DNA of 64,000 nt from Poriferisodalis sp965237655 (GTDB lineage Bacteria > Actinomycetota > Acidimicrobiia > Acidimicrobiales > Poriferisodalaceae): NCBI RefSeq assembly GCF_965237655.1, contig NZ_CBDEGB010000002.1, positions 1,364,001 to 1,428,000 of the forward strand. The letters run 5' to 3'. Shown piece after piece: positions 1-8,080 of the stretch (the stretch's first letter is position 1; every line of letters begins with the position of its first letter). A program made the position numbers and the translations under genes. The notes beneath the pieces are model-generated. The model saw only the letters and a list, made by a program, of their open reading frames with translations, was not told the origin of the DNA and did not search any database.

Positions 1-244
1 GGGTCCACCCGCCGAGTTCGGCAAGCGCATCACTGATTCGTTGGTGAGGCTCAAGGATGTCCCCGAAGACGGCAATGATCCGGCCAGCGAGCGAGATGTC
101 GCGCGTCTCGACGTCGACACCGGCGGCATCGGTGAAGACCTTGATGATCGGCAGCAGCGAATACGTGGCCAGCGCCGGCGCCTCGTCTGTGTGGGTGTAA
201 ACGATCTTCGATGTTGAGTTCTGCGGTGAGGTGGACATCGACAT
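1..244 (-). CDS. icd: NADP-dependent isocitrate dehydrogenase, monomeric type (5' part only)
   Basis: The first 81 codons of a gene that runs off the left edge. The protein contains KIVYTHTDEAPALATYSLLP and later SLAGRIIAVFGD, a strong match to the N-terminus of the large (about 740-residue) monomeric NADP-isocitrate dehydrogenases of actinobacteria and Azotobacter, TCA-cycle enzymes that oxidise isocitrate to 2-oxoglutarate. No catalytic residues are inside the window. Start: ATG at 244 gives MSMSTS; a second in-frame ATG lies at 238. Neither has a clear ribosome binding site, so the start may be leaderless. It is transcribed away from the next gene, whose stop is 55 bases upstream on the same strand. 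Confidence 0.9.
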   Translation of the reverse strand, partial: MSMSTSPQNSTSKIVYTHTDEAPALATYSLLPIIKVFTDAAGVDVETRDISLAGRIIAVFGDILEPHQRISDALAELGGWT

Positions 245-299
245 AGCGATGCGACGCTATCGCCCGCCTGTGACCCCTCGCCCGGAGGGTACGAGCAGC

Positions 300-1820
300 T
301 CAGCCGGCAGCGTGCGCAGCGGCGGAGTTTCCCGCCAAGCGGCCGAACACAGCACCGGCCGACAGTCCCGAGCCGCCGGGATAGTTGCCGTAGAAAAGGC
401 CGCCGACCAGCTCACCAGCGGCATACAGGCCGCTAATGGGGTGCAGGTCGGTATCCAGCACGCAGCCGGTGCCGTCGATGCGCAGGCCGCCGAAGGTGAA
501 CGTCAGCCCGCAGGTCACCCGGAAAGCCGTAAAGGGCGGCGTTTCCAGCGGCATCGCCCAGTTGGTCTTGTCGGGGCCGAGGCCCGTGGTGCGACGGCCG
601 TCGAGCACGTTGGGGTCGAACGGGACGCTGCGGTCGACGGCTGCATTGAACTCAGCGATGGTGGCCATGGCCGATTCGGTGTCGACGTCTTCCATGCGCT
701 CGCAGAGCTCCGTGATACTGCCGGCGGTGACCTTGGTGACCTGCCGGATGCGGTACTCGTCGCGCAGCAGGTGATCGGTGCTGGCGTCGAAGACCTGCCA
801 CGCCGAATGCCCGGGCTGGGCCAGGATTTCCCGGCCGTAGCGGGCGTAGGTGTAGTTGCGGAAGTCGGCGCCCTCGTCCACGAAGCGCTTGCCGTGCTGG
901 TTCAGAACGATCCCGAACGGGTAGCTGTGCTTCTGAAAGCCGTCGCCGACGGCCAGGTCGCCGAATTCGGGGGCGTTGTAGTCCCACGCGACGGCGTGGG
1001 CACCGCTCCAGTTGCCGAACGGCATGGCGCCGGCGTCGAGTGCCATGGCGATGCCGTCGCCCGTGTTGAAGCGTGTGCCGCGCACCTTGGCAAGATCCCA
1101 CCCCGGTCCGAGGTAGCGGGTGCGCCACTCGGCGTTGGCCTGAAAGCCGCCGGCTGCTAGCACGACGGCGCCACAGGCAACCTCCGCCGTGCGTCCCTCG
1201 CGTCGCACGCGCACGCCCCGCACGGCACCGGAGTCGTCCAGCATGAGTGCCCGGCCTGCAGCCTCATGCCACAGCTCGATGCGGTTGCGTTCCAGCGCAG
1301 AACGCAGAGACTCCACGAGCCCCTCGCCGCCGCCGACGGTCTCCACCGTGAGGCCGCCCCAGAACGTGAAGCGACCGTCCACTTTGAACGCCTGGCGTCC
1401 CCAGATCGGGGCGAACCTCACGCCATGGCTTGCCATCCACAGCAAAGTTTCCTTGCTCCGGGTGACCAGCGTGTCGGCCAGGTCGGGGTCGCAGCGGTAG
1501 TCGGTGACGCGGCCCAAATCGGCGTAGAAGTCCGCTTCTGTGTAGGTGCCGAAGTCGGTCATGCCGACTTCGCTGTCGGTGAGGTCGGGCATCAGCGCAC
1601 GCAGGTCGTCGACGCCGTCGTAGGCGAATCGGATGGCCCCAGCGGTGAAGCGGCTGTTGCCGCCCGCCTCGGCTACCGGGGCTCGCTCGAGCACCAATAC
1701 CCCGGCACCGCCCTCGTGCGCTGCCAGCGCGGCGCACATCGCCGCGTTGCCCGCCCCGACCACGACCACGTCGTAGTGCTGCGGATGCTCAGGCGGCGGC
1801 GAGGCATCGGGCGGACTCAC
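300..1820 (-). CDS. FAD-dependent fumarate reductase/tricarballylate dehydrogenase-like flavoprotein
   Basis: A 506-residue FAD enzyme of the succinate dehydrogenase/fumarate reductase flavoprotein superfamily, closest in feel to FAD-dependent tricarballylate dehydrogenase (TcuA). Visible motifs are the N-terminal dinucleotide fold VVVGAGNAAMCAA followed by LVLERA, the AGGNSRF loop, the mid-protein LAAGGF, and the C-terminal GLYAAGELVGGLFYGNYPGGSGL that closes the FAD site. Start: GTG at 1820 (MSPPDASPP), about 15 residues before the flavin fold; the frame stays open further upstream but would run into the divergent gene at 1875. The 54-bp gap to that gene probably holds both promoters. The substrate is not determinable from sequence; a 3-ketosteroid dehydrogenase-like or other flavin dehydrogenase role is possible. 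Confidence 0.75.
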   Translation of the reverse strand: MSPPDASPPPEHPQHYDVVVVGAGNAAMCAALAAHEGGAGVLVLERAPVAEAGGNSRFTAGAIRFAYDGVDDLRALMPDLTDSEVGMTDFGTYTEADFYADLGRVTDYRCDPDLADTLVTRSKETLLWMASHGVRFAPIWGRQAFKVDGRFTFWGGLTVETVGGGEGLVESLRSALERNRIELWHEAAGRALMLDDSGAVRGVRVRREGRTAEVACGAVVLAAGGFQANAEWRTRYLGPGWDLAKVRGTRFNTGDGIAMALDAGAMPFGNWSGAHAVAWDYNAPEFGDLAVGDGFQKHSYPFGIVLNQHGKRFVDEGADFRNYTYARYGREILAQPGHSAWQVFDASTDHLLRDEYRIRQVTKVTAGSITELCERMEDVDTESAMATIAEFNAAVDRSVPFDPNVLDGRRTTGLGPDKTNWAMPLETPPFTAFRVTCGLTFTFGGLRIDGTGCVLDTDLHPISGLYAAGELVGGLFYGNYPGGSGLSAGAVFGRLAGNSAAAHAAG

Positions 1821-1874
1821 GCCGGGCGAGCCTATGTAGGGCGCTGCACCCGTGTTGAGACGTACGCTGCCGCG

Positions 1875-3023
1875 ATGAGTTCTGCGCAGACGACGACCGG
1901 GGCCGACGCTGGAGCACCGGTGGTTATCAATCACGAGCGCCTGGCGGATTTCATCGCCGAGATCTTCCGCTACACCGGGTGCTCGGATGCCGAAGCGGGC
2001 CGCATCGGCCGCAGCCTCGTCGGCGCGAATCTGGCCGGCCACGACAGCCACGGGGTCATCCGCTCAGCGCTGTATGTCGAGCTGCTGGCCAACGGCGTCC
2101 AGCTGGCCGACCAGGAGATCAAGGTGTTGATCGACTCGGGCTCGTTGCTGCTGCTGGACGGCCAATACGGCATGGGTCAAACCGTCGGGCCTGCGGCGGT
2201 GGGATTGGGCATCGAGCGATGCTCCGAGCTGGGCACTGCCGTGGTGGGGCTGCGCAATGCCGGACACCTGGGGCGCATCGGGGAGTATGCCGAGATGGCC
2301 GCAGCCGGAGGCCTGGTGTCGGTGCATCTTGTGAACGTGGCCAACAGCCGGCTGGTCGCCCCGTTCGGTTCGAAGGCGCGTCGGATGGGCACGAATCCGT
2401 GCGCGTACGGCGCCCCGGTTGCCGGCCGCCGTCCGGTCATCCACGACTTCGCCACGTCCGTCGTGGCGGAGGGCAAGGCGATGGTCGCGCTGCATGGCGG
2501 ACCGCCCGTTCCCGCCAACGCGTTGGTGTCGGCTGACGGAGAGATCACCGGTGACCCGCGGGTGCTGTACAGCTTCTCCGAAGGCCGGCGGCCGAATTCG
2601 ATGGACGGCCCCGGGGCGCTGCGAGCCATGGGAGAGCACAAGGGCTCGGGCATCTCGGTGATGTGCGAGCTGCTAGCTGGAGCGCTCACCGGCACGGGCA
2701 CAGCGGGACCTCGCCGCGTTCGGTTTGCGAACGGCATGTTGTCGGTCTACGTCGACCCGGCTCAGATCGATGCTGCGGTCGGTGAGACTGACGACGGCTA
2801 CAACGGCATCGCAGCCGACTACCTGGACTGGTTCTACGAGGCCGATGCCATCGACTCGTCTCAGCCCGTAAAGCTGCCTGGCGATGTCGAGCATGAGCGG
2901 CGCCAGCACCGCATGGCCAACGGCATCACGCTGCCCGCCGAGACATGGGAGAGCATCTGCGGCGGCGCCCGAGCCGCTGGCGTGGCCCCCGAGACAATCA
3001 CCGCCGCTTTGCACAACTCCTGA
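1875..3023 (+). CDS. Malate/L-lactate/ureidoglycolate dehydrogenase family (LDH2/MDH2) oxidoreductase
   Basis: A 382-residue NAD(P)-dependent oxidoreductase of the LDH2/MDH2 family (malate, lactate, sulfolactate, ureidoglycolate and related 2-hydroxyacid dehydrogenases). The family signature GHDSHGV is at about residues 53-59, followed by the nucleotide-binding GHLGRIGEYAEMA and the FATSVVAEGK stretch; the C-terminal part has EHKGSGISVMCELLAGALTG. Length fits the family (330-380). The ATG at 1875 gives MSSAQTTTG; there is no strong ribosome binding site. It is divergent from the FAD dehydrogenase on its left, so the two may act on related hydroxy- or unsaturated acids, but the substrate cannot be read from sequence. 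Confidence 0.85.
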   Translation: MSSAQTTTGADAGAPVVINHERLADFIAEIFRYTGCSDAEAGRIGRSLVGANLAGHDSHGVIRSALYVELLANGVQLADQEIKVLIDSGSLLLLDGQYGMGQTVGPAAVGLGIERCSELGTAVVGLRNAGHLGRIGEYAEMAAAGGLVSVHLVNVANSRLVAPFGSKARRMGTNPCAYGAPVAGRRPVIHDFATSVVAEGKAMVALHGGPPVPANALVSADGEITGDPRVLYSFSEGRRPNSMDGPGALRAMGEHKGSGISVMCELLAGALTGTGTAGPRRVRFANGMLSVYVDPAQIDAAVGETDDGYNGIAADYLDWFYEADAIDSSQPVKLPGDVEHERRQHRMANGITLPAETWESICGGARAAGVAPETITAALHNS

Positions 3024-3042
3024 AAGAGCAGTGTTGCGAACA

Positions 3043-3921
3043 GTGGATATTGGCTTATCGAAGATCCGTCGGAACTCATGCCTTTTGGTAGTGTCTGTGG
3101 CCGGCATGTTGCTGGGTATCGGCCTCGGATGCTCAACTGGGCCACGTCTCGTGAGATTGGCCGACTGGCCTCAACAGGCTGAAGATGAAGGCACTGGCCG
3201 CGAATCCGGGGAATCACACGTTCCGGATCACATCGCCGACCTTAGATTCTATAACTGGAAACAAGCGAAGCGATGCGATGACGCTTGGTTGAAGGCGTTC
3301 ACAGAAGAGATTGATTACTCGGCAGAGACAACCGATCGAGTTGAGAATATAAGTCGCTTGCTCAATAGGATGCTGGCAAGTTTTGAAAAGCAGGTCTCAC
3401 ATCCGGGCGACGTTTCTCCTGGGATATTTGAGTCAGCAACGAATGCGGAGATGACCTTCTTGCGATTCAAGCTAGAGCAACATCATGCAGACTTAACGGA
3501 TGCATACCGAGCGTGTGTGATTGAAAGCGCGTTTGAACCCGATAATGCACATGCCGAAGCGAAGGAATTGATTCTCGGGGCAGTTCTGATGATTTCTCAC
3601 GGTGTGGAAGATGTCGCAGCCGTCTGCGGGCGCACAATTTTGGTTGGCGGCGAGATTGTCCTCTTGGACTGCCGACTCCAAGGATCTCGTTGGTGGGATT
3701 CGGTCAGCGACTACGTACCCAAGGACCTGCTAATGGCATATCCGGGCGAGCTTCCAACGGAGATGTACTCGCAGTGGGCAAGTGCAATCGAGAGCGACGG
3801 TGGCCCACCATTCTCGCTGGAATTTTTGTGGCCAACATATCCCATCAACTATGCAGGGCCATACGTTTCCTGGGCTCACGAAGAACCACGCACGGTGCTA
3901 TGGGGAATGCTCGAGGATTGA
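3043..3921 (+). CDS. Predicted lipoprotein of unknown function
   Basis: About 292 residues, no family recognised. The N-terminus has a positive stretch (SKIRRN), a hydrophobic core and then GIGLGC followed by STG, a convincing lipobox, so the mature protein is probably a membrane-anchored extracytoplasmic lipoprotein. The rest is mixed and acidic, with a helical middle (KLEQHHADLTDAYRACVIES) and an aromatic C-terminus. Start is uncertain: GTG at 3043 or GTG at 3031, both in frame. Codon use is clearly more AT-rich than in all neighbours (runs such as TTAGATTCTATAACTGG), a sign of recent acquisition. It lies only 19 bp after the LDH2-type gene, at the border of the IS-rich patch. The 254 bp after it show no convincing gene. 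Confidence 0.55.
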   Translation: MDIGLSKIRRNSCLLVVSVAGMLLGIGLGCSTGPRLVRLADWPQQAEDEGTGRESGESHVPDHIADLRFYNWKQAKRCDDAWLKAFTEEIDYSAETTDRVENISRLLNRMLASFEKQVSHPGDVSPGIFESATNAEMTFLRFKLEQHHADLTDAYRACVIESAFEPDNAHAEAKELILGAVLMISHGVEDVAAVCGRTILVGGEIVLLDCRLQGSRWWDSVSDYVPKDLLMAYPGELPTEMYSQWASAIESDGGPPFSLEFLWPTYPINYAGPYVSWAHEEPRTVLWGMLED

Positions 3922-4175
3922 GTCACGAAAATACGGTTCCCCTGATTTCAATCTCGGCGAATCAAGGTGCGTAGTTCGAACTCCGTGCTCGACATATTAC
4001 AGTCAAGACATCAGCCGCAAATGCACTCGGGTGGTACAGCTAGAGCCATCTCGCCATGGATTGACCCGTAAGCGTGGGCACCGAAATGACTGCGCGGAAT
4101 CGTCGGAGTCGTCGTCAGACCTTCTCGTATTCGGCCCGAAGTAGTTCGATGGAGAGTACTTTGGCTCGTTCGACA

Positions 4176-4409
4176 TTAGCCGTCGGCGGACGTTGAGAGA
4201 TGATCCCAGCACCAATCGCGATATTTGTCCACTATAGGCCAGGCCACTTGGTTCTGTTGTGAATCTTGCTGTGATCGCGGCACGGGCGCATAGCATCGGC
4301 ATTTTCCAAGCGCACCATCGTGTAAATCGTCGAAATGGACGCACGAGCCACATGTAGGTCGATTGCCTACCTCAAGTTGCGCAAGTAGTGCGCTGATGTT
4401 CTCGTTCAC
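4176..4409 (-). CDS. Small cysteine-rich protein, possible metal binder
   Basis: A 77-residue protein with no recognised family. It contains CGSCVHFDD, then KCRCYAP, then DWCWDH, so five Cys plus His residues that could bind zinc or an Fe-S cluster. The GTG start at 4409 is supported by a good ribosome binding site (AAAGGA about 7 bases upstream). Codon use is less GC-biased than the surroundings, like the lipoprotein on its left, and the IS630 element begins 101 bp upstream, so this gene is probably part of the same acquired patch. A role as a small regulator or stress protein is only a guess. Confidence 0.6.
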   Translation of the reverse strand: MNENISALLAQLEVGNRPTCGSCVHFDDLHDGALGKCRCYAPVPRSQQDSQQNQVAWPIVDKYRDWCWDHLSTSADG

Positions 4410-4510
4410 GGGAGGGTCCTTTCGTGGCGTGTGAGCCCACGCTAGAAAGGACCCCACCAAGACACCTCGCCCGCGCCCACACTGAGCAGCTTGATGTCGG
4501 GCTCGCTGCC

Positions 4511-5645
4511 TAGTGGTTCGTCTGTGAAATGGCCGGGGCGCGTATGGTGGGGGGATGGCTGCTGGGTTTGTGTTGTCGGTTGAGGGGCGCTTGTCGTTGG
4601 AGCGCGTGGCGCGTTCGGTGAGCGAGCCGTGGCGGCGGGTGCGGCCGGCGAGGGCGCTTGTGGCTTTGGCGGACGGCGGTTCGGTGCGCGGCGTTGCTCG
4701 GGCGATGGGGGCGCACCAGGACACGGTTCGCCGCTGGCGTGACCAGTTCGGGGTCTCGGGTGTGGACGGTCTGGGTGTGGTGGCGCCGGGGCGGGGCCGC
4801 AAGCCCAGCGTGCCCGCAGCGGTGGTGGAGGCGATCGTGGCCGACACGCTGTGCGCCGAGCCGCCTGAGGGGGCGGCGTGCTGGTCGACGCGTGCGATGG
4901 CGGCCCGTCACGGGGTGGGCAAGGACTTCGTCGCCCAGGTGTGGCGCGAGCGGGGGCTGCGCCCGTGGCTCGCCGACGTGTTCAAGGTGTCCGCGGACCC
5001 TGATTTCGAGGCGAAGCTCGCCGACGTGATCGGGCTGTACGTGAATCCCCCCGAGCGCGCTGTGGTGTTCAGCTTCGACGAAAAGACCCAGATCCAGGCG
5101 CTCGACCGCACCCAGCCGTCGCTTCCGATGCGCCCGGGCCGCAACCGCACCCTCACCCACGACTACAAGCGCAACGGCACCATCGACCTGTTCGCCGCTC
5201 TCAACGTCGCCACCGGCGAAGTCCTGGCCCAGACCCGCAAGCGCCACACCGGCGCCGACGTGCTCGCGTTCTTCAAGTGGATCGACCTGCACACCCCCCG
5301 CCGTCTCGACGTCCACGTCATCTTGGACAACGTCTCAGCCCACAAGTCCGAGCCCGTGCGCACATGGCTCGCCCACCCCCGCCGCAAGCGCTGGCACCTG
5401 CACTTCACACCCACCAGCTCCAGCTGGGCGAACCTCGTCGAAGGCTGGTTCTCGATTCTGACCCGCAAAGCCCTCAAGACACAAGCGTTCACCTCAGTCG
5501 AACACCTCAAAGACGTCATCGAGCACTGGGCCGCGCACTGGAACCACGACCCCAAGCCGCTCAAATGGACCAAAACAGCCGACCAGATCATCGCCAAAGT
5601 CAAACGAGCCCGAACCGCCCTCAACAAAACCGCGACACACCACTA
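4511..5645 (+). mobile_element. IS630-family insertion sequence
   Basis: The element is about 1.13 kb (4513-5643) and flanked by TA at 4511-4512 and 5644-5645, as expected for IS630/Tc1-type elements that duplicate a TA. Short imperfect terminal inverted repeats are visible: the left end starts GTGGTTCGTC and the right end, read inward, starts GTGGTGTGTC (8 of 10 identical). The right end is immediately followed by the IS1380-type element, whose 4-bp target CTAG overlaps this TA. One transposase gene fills the element. Confidence 0.75.
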
Positions 5646-5646
5646 G
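4555..5646 (+). CDS. IS630-family DDE transposase
   Basis: A 363-residue transposase with the IS630 layout. An N-terminal helix-turn-helix (GSVRGVARAMGAHQDTVRRW, residues about 43-62) is followed by a linker and then the RNase-H-like catalytic core with the DDE triad: D in FSFDEKTQIQ, D in VILDNVSAHK and E in WANLVEGWFSILTRK. All three acidic residues are present and the frame is uninterrupted, so the enzyme is probably active. The TAG stop codon at 5644-5646 takes its T and A from the duplicated TA target, so the reading frame closes on host DNA rather than inside the element. Confidence 0.93.
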   Translation: MAAGFVLSVEGRLSLERVARSVSEPWRRVRPARALVALADGGSVRGVARAMGAHQDTVRRWRDQFGVSGVDGLGVVAPGRGRKPSVPAAVVEAIVADTLCAEPPEGAACWSTRAMAARHGVGKDFVAQVWRERGLRPWLADVFKVSADPDFEAKLADVIGLYVNPPERAVVFSFDEKTQIQALDRTQPSLPMRPGRNRTLTHDYKRNGTIDLFAALNVATGEVLAQTRKRHTGADVLAFFKWIDLHTPRRLDVHVILDNVSAHKSEPVRTWLAHPRRKRWHLHFTPTSSSWANLVEGWFSILTRKALKTQAFTSVEHLKDVIEHWAAHWNHDPKPLKWTKTADQIIAKVKRARTALNKTATHH

Positions 5647-7324
5647 CCCTGATTATTCACGAGAATGCCTGTTCAGGGTTTATGGGTTGTGTTTTGGTGT
5701 GTCGGGCGGGTTTGTCGGCTTGACGGGACCCGGTGGGTGTTGTTTGGTGCCGCTGGGGTGGTCGCAGGGCCGGTGTTGGACCCTGACATGGGTGTGTGGG
5801 CGCGACGGGTCGGCCGCCGCGTGAGCGGCGCTGTTGGCGGCTGGGGGTGCGGGGTGCTCAGTTGGGGTGCTGGGCGGCGAGCAGGCTTCGGGTGCCGGGG
5901 TGTGCGGTGGGGAGCCGCAGCCAGGTGCGTCGGCCGGTTTCGCATACGAGCGCGGGCAGGTGCCACAGCTGCCAGCGGAGCCGTTTGGGTGCCGCGCGTT
6001 TGAGCGGTCCGGCAAGGCGCTGTGTCTGGAACCAGTGCACGAGCGCGGCGCTGATCATGCACAGCGCTGCCCATGCACAGTTGGCGTCCCAGGCTGTGAA
6101 GGGCATGCGGGCCAGTCCGCTGTCTTTGAGGCGGGCTATGGCGTCCTCGACGTCGGCGTGCTTGCGCATGAGACGGTCGAGCCGGGCGGGGCTGCCCGCA
6201 GCGTCGGTGAGGAATCCCCAGTAGCGGAAGTTCTCGGACGCGAACAGGCTGCGCTGCGCGCCCGGATGCAAGGGCTCGCGTCGGATGATCAGCCGTGTCC
6301 GCGCTGGCCAGCCCGACAGGTCCACCAGGTCGGTGAGCTCGGCGACGTGCGCTTTGGGATGCCGCTGTTTGGGGTTCGGCACCCCCGGCGTCCACCGCCC
6401 TGGGTCGCAGCGGGCCGCAGCGATCGCGGCGTCGATGCCTGCTGTGGCCCGGGCGGACATGAAAAACGTCACGTTGCGGCCCCTGCACGCCGCGGCGATA
6501 CGCGCCGAACAGCCTCCTGAGTCCAAGCGCAGCACCATCTCGCGTCCTGCGAGCGCCAGATCGTCGCCTGCCCGATGGCCTGCCGCGTCAGCGTCGGGCA
6601 GCACCGATATCGCAGCGTCGAGCACCTCGACGTGATCGGCGATGCTGTTCGCGGCCGCGTTGCCCGGGCGCAGCTTCGCCCACAACGGCTCCCCGTCCGC
6701 GGTCGAGCAGATCATCGGGTGGAACCCGTACCCGCCCTTGAAATGCGCCGCCGCACCCGCCTTGTTGGGCGAGTGGACCTCCACCAGCGTCGAGTCGATG
6801 TCGACCACCAACGGACCCGAACCGCGGCGCTGGGACCACACTCGCTCACGCGCCTCGGCCGCGGCTGCCCACAGCCCGCCCAGCGCCGAGGCGTCGATGC
6901 CCCGCAGCGCCCGATACAGCGTCGAGTCCGACCCCACCGCCCCGAACAGCTCCCGCTGAGACCGCAGATGCTCGATATCTGTGCACGCCTCACCGCCGCC
7001 GGCGAGCACCAACAGCAAATGCGTCAACAGCCGGCCCCGGTCATGGACCGGGGCGCGCTCGCCGCGGCGCGGCACCGCCGCCGACAGCGCCTCGGTCAGC
7101 CCGACCCGGTCCGCGAAACCGCCCAAAGCGAACAGCCCCGCACCCCACACCACCCGATCCCCGCCGCCTGCCAGACGCGCGTTTGTCACACTGCTAAGTT
7201 TCACCTCGGAGATGCCCCCCTGAACTGCCGACCGCGTGCCTCGACAACACGCATCGTCGCAGATCAGAGGGGCTTTTCCGCGGACTCACACACCCAAGCC
7301 CACCAGACTCATGAAAAATCAGGG
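5647..7324 (-). mobile_element. IS1380-family insertion sequence, copy 1
   Basis: The element is 1678 bp with terminal inverted repeats beginning CCCTGATT at each end (inner parts TTCACGAG against TTCATGAG). It is flanked by the 4-bp direct repeat CTAG (5643-5646 and 7325-7328), a target duplication typical for the family. Copy 2 at 12895-14572 has the same length and encodes an identical transposase, in the opposite orientation. The left target repeat overlaps the last bases of the IS630 element, so this insertion came after IS630. Confidence 0.92.
5858..7204 (-). CDS. IS1380-family transposase, copy 1
   Basis: 448 residues, identical in translation to the transposase at 13015-14361. IS1380 features are visible: the first catalytic Asp in VVDIDSTLVEVHSPNKAGAA with the following HFKGGYGFHPM, a second in MVLRLDSGGCS, and the Glu in HADVEDAIARLKDSGLARMP. 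The frame is complete. The start is ATG at 7204 near the element end; no strong ribosome binding site is seen. About 210 bp between the stop codon and the element end carry no gene. Confidence 0.93.
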   Translation of the reverse strand: MKLSSVTNARLAGGGDRVVWGAGLFALGGFADRVGLTEALSAAVPRRGERAPVHDRGRLLTHLLLVLAGGGEACTDIEHLRSQRELFGAVGSDSTLYRALRGIDASALGGLWAAAAEARERVWSQRRGSGPLVVDIDSTLVEVHSPNKAGAAAHFKGGYGFHPMICSTADGEPLWAKLRPGNAAANSIADHVEVLDAAISVLPDADAAGHRAGDDLALAGREMVLRLDSGGCSARIAAACRGRNVTFFMSARATAGIDAAIAAARCDPGRWTPGVPNPKQRHPKAHVAELTDLVDLSGWPARTRLIIRREPLHPGAQRSLFASENFRYWGFLTDAAGSPARLDRLMRKHADVEDAIARLKDSGLARMPFTAWDANCAWAALCMISAALVHWFQTQRLAGPLKRAAPKRLRWQLWHLPALVCETGRRTWLRLPTAHPGTRSLLAAQHPN

Positions 7325-7359
7325 CTAGCGCTTCGAGAGGACGCAGCTGTTCGTGGGTG

Positions 7360-7365
7360 TATAGT
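7360..7365 (+). promoter_or_regulatory. Possible -10 element of a leaderless toxin-antitoxin transcript
   Basis: TATAGT lies 7 bases before the ATG at 7373. That spacing suits a leaderless mRNA, and no ribosome binding site is present before this start. No good -35 match is visible. It lies 36 bp outside the end of IS1380 copy 1, so the insertion left it intact. Confidence 0.4.
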
Positions 7366-7372
7366 TAGGCGT

Positions 7373-7621
7373 ATGCCGAGGATGCAGGTGTACCTGACGG
7401 AACCGCTGTATGCGGAAGCCAAAGCGCGGAAGCTTCCGGTGTCGGAACTGCTGCAGGAGGCGATCCGTGTGGAAGTCCGGCGCAGGGAGCTGGTTGCGGC
7501 GGGGGCCGAGTACGTGGCGGAGCTGCTCGCTGAGGTCGGCGAGCCTGGACCGGCTGACATTGCCTGGGCAGAAGATCTGGTACGGCGGCTGGATCGACGT
7601 GCCGAACGCGCTGCGAGCTAG
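7373..7621 (+). CDS. VapB-like antitoxin
   Basis: An 82-residue protein starting MPRMQVYLTEPLYAEAKAR, the layout of ribbon-helix-helix (CopG/VapB-type) antitoxins: a short DNA-binding beta strand (MQVYLTEPLY), a helix, then an acidic, Ala- and Glu-rich C-terminus that would wrap the toxin. A PIN-domain gene follows 12 bp downstream, the standard antitoxin-toxin order. The ATG at 7373 is chosen because a -10-like box lies 7 bases upstream. The gene lies 44 bp beyond the target repeat of IS1380 copy 1. Confidence 0.75.
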   Translation: MPRMQVYLTEPLYAEAKARKLPVSELLQEAIRVEVRRRELVAAGAEYVAELLAEVGEPGPADIAWAEDLVRRLDRRAERAAS

Positions 7622-7633
7622 ACCCGGCTCGCT

Positions 7634-8017
7634 GTGGCCCTCGTGCTCGATTCAGGAGCGGTGTCGTTCCTCGCTGGCCGCAACCAAGGAGCCGGTGCGT
7701 TGGCATCAACGCTTCTTGCAAGAGGCTCGTGGCCTCCTTTGGTGCCCTCGCCGGTGCTTGTGGAGTGCCTGCGGGGCGATCCTGCCAGGGACGCGAACGC
7801 CAACCGCTTGCTGAAGTCCTGCGACATCGTGACGGACATCGACGAGGGTGTGGCGCGCAGGGCAGCTTGGCTGAGGGCTCGTGCCCGTCGAGGCTCGGCG
7901 ATTGACGCGCTGGTGGTCGCTTGCGCTGAGCCCGGAGGCTCAGTGCTCACCGGCGATCCTGGCGACATCGGCGCACTGGCTGCACACGCCAATGACGTCC
8001 GGGTGGAGCGCATCTAG
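7634..8017 (+). CDS. PIN-domain toxin (VapC family)
   Basis: 127 residues of the PIN-domain RNase family. The expected acidic residues are visible: D6 in VLDSGAVSFLAG, E in VLVECLRG, D in SAIDALVVACAE and D in VLTGDPGDIGALA. VapC toxins cleave tRNA or rRNA when the antitoxin is degraded. The GTG start at 7634 is 12 bp after the antitoxin stop, so the two are probably co-transcribed and translationally linked. The downstream hairpin at 8048-8069 may end the transcript. Confidence 0.82.
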   Translation: MALVLDSGAVSFLAGRNQGAGALASTLLARGSWPPLVPSPVLVECLRGDPARDANANRLLKSCDIVTDIDEGVARRAAWLRARARRGSAIDALVVACAEPGGSVLTGDPGDIGALAAHANDVRVERI

Positions 8018-8047
8018 CGCTCGGGACTTCTCGTTGCGAACTTGGCA

Positions 8048-8069
8048 TCGTGTCGGGAGAGCGACACGA
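8048..8069. terminator. Hairpin between convergent genes
   Basis: TCGTGTCG and CGACACGA form an 8-bp perfect stem around a 6-base loop, between the converging toxin gene and the dioxygenase gene. There is no U-tract, so it is a terminator or roadblock candidate only. Confidence 0.45.
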
Positions 8070-8080
8070 ACCAGAGCGGG

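Noticed and set aside
3965..3985. A tRNA-like GTTCGAACTCC stretch
   Set aside because: No cloverleaf arms or acceptor stem could be matched around it.
4090..4235. A short minus-strand frame ending ERAKVLSIELLRAEYEKV just past the Cys-rich gene
   Set aside because: It looks protein-like but has no start codon and follows a stop; it could be a frameshifted remnant, but the evidence is too thin for a feature.
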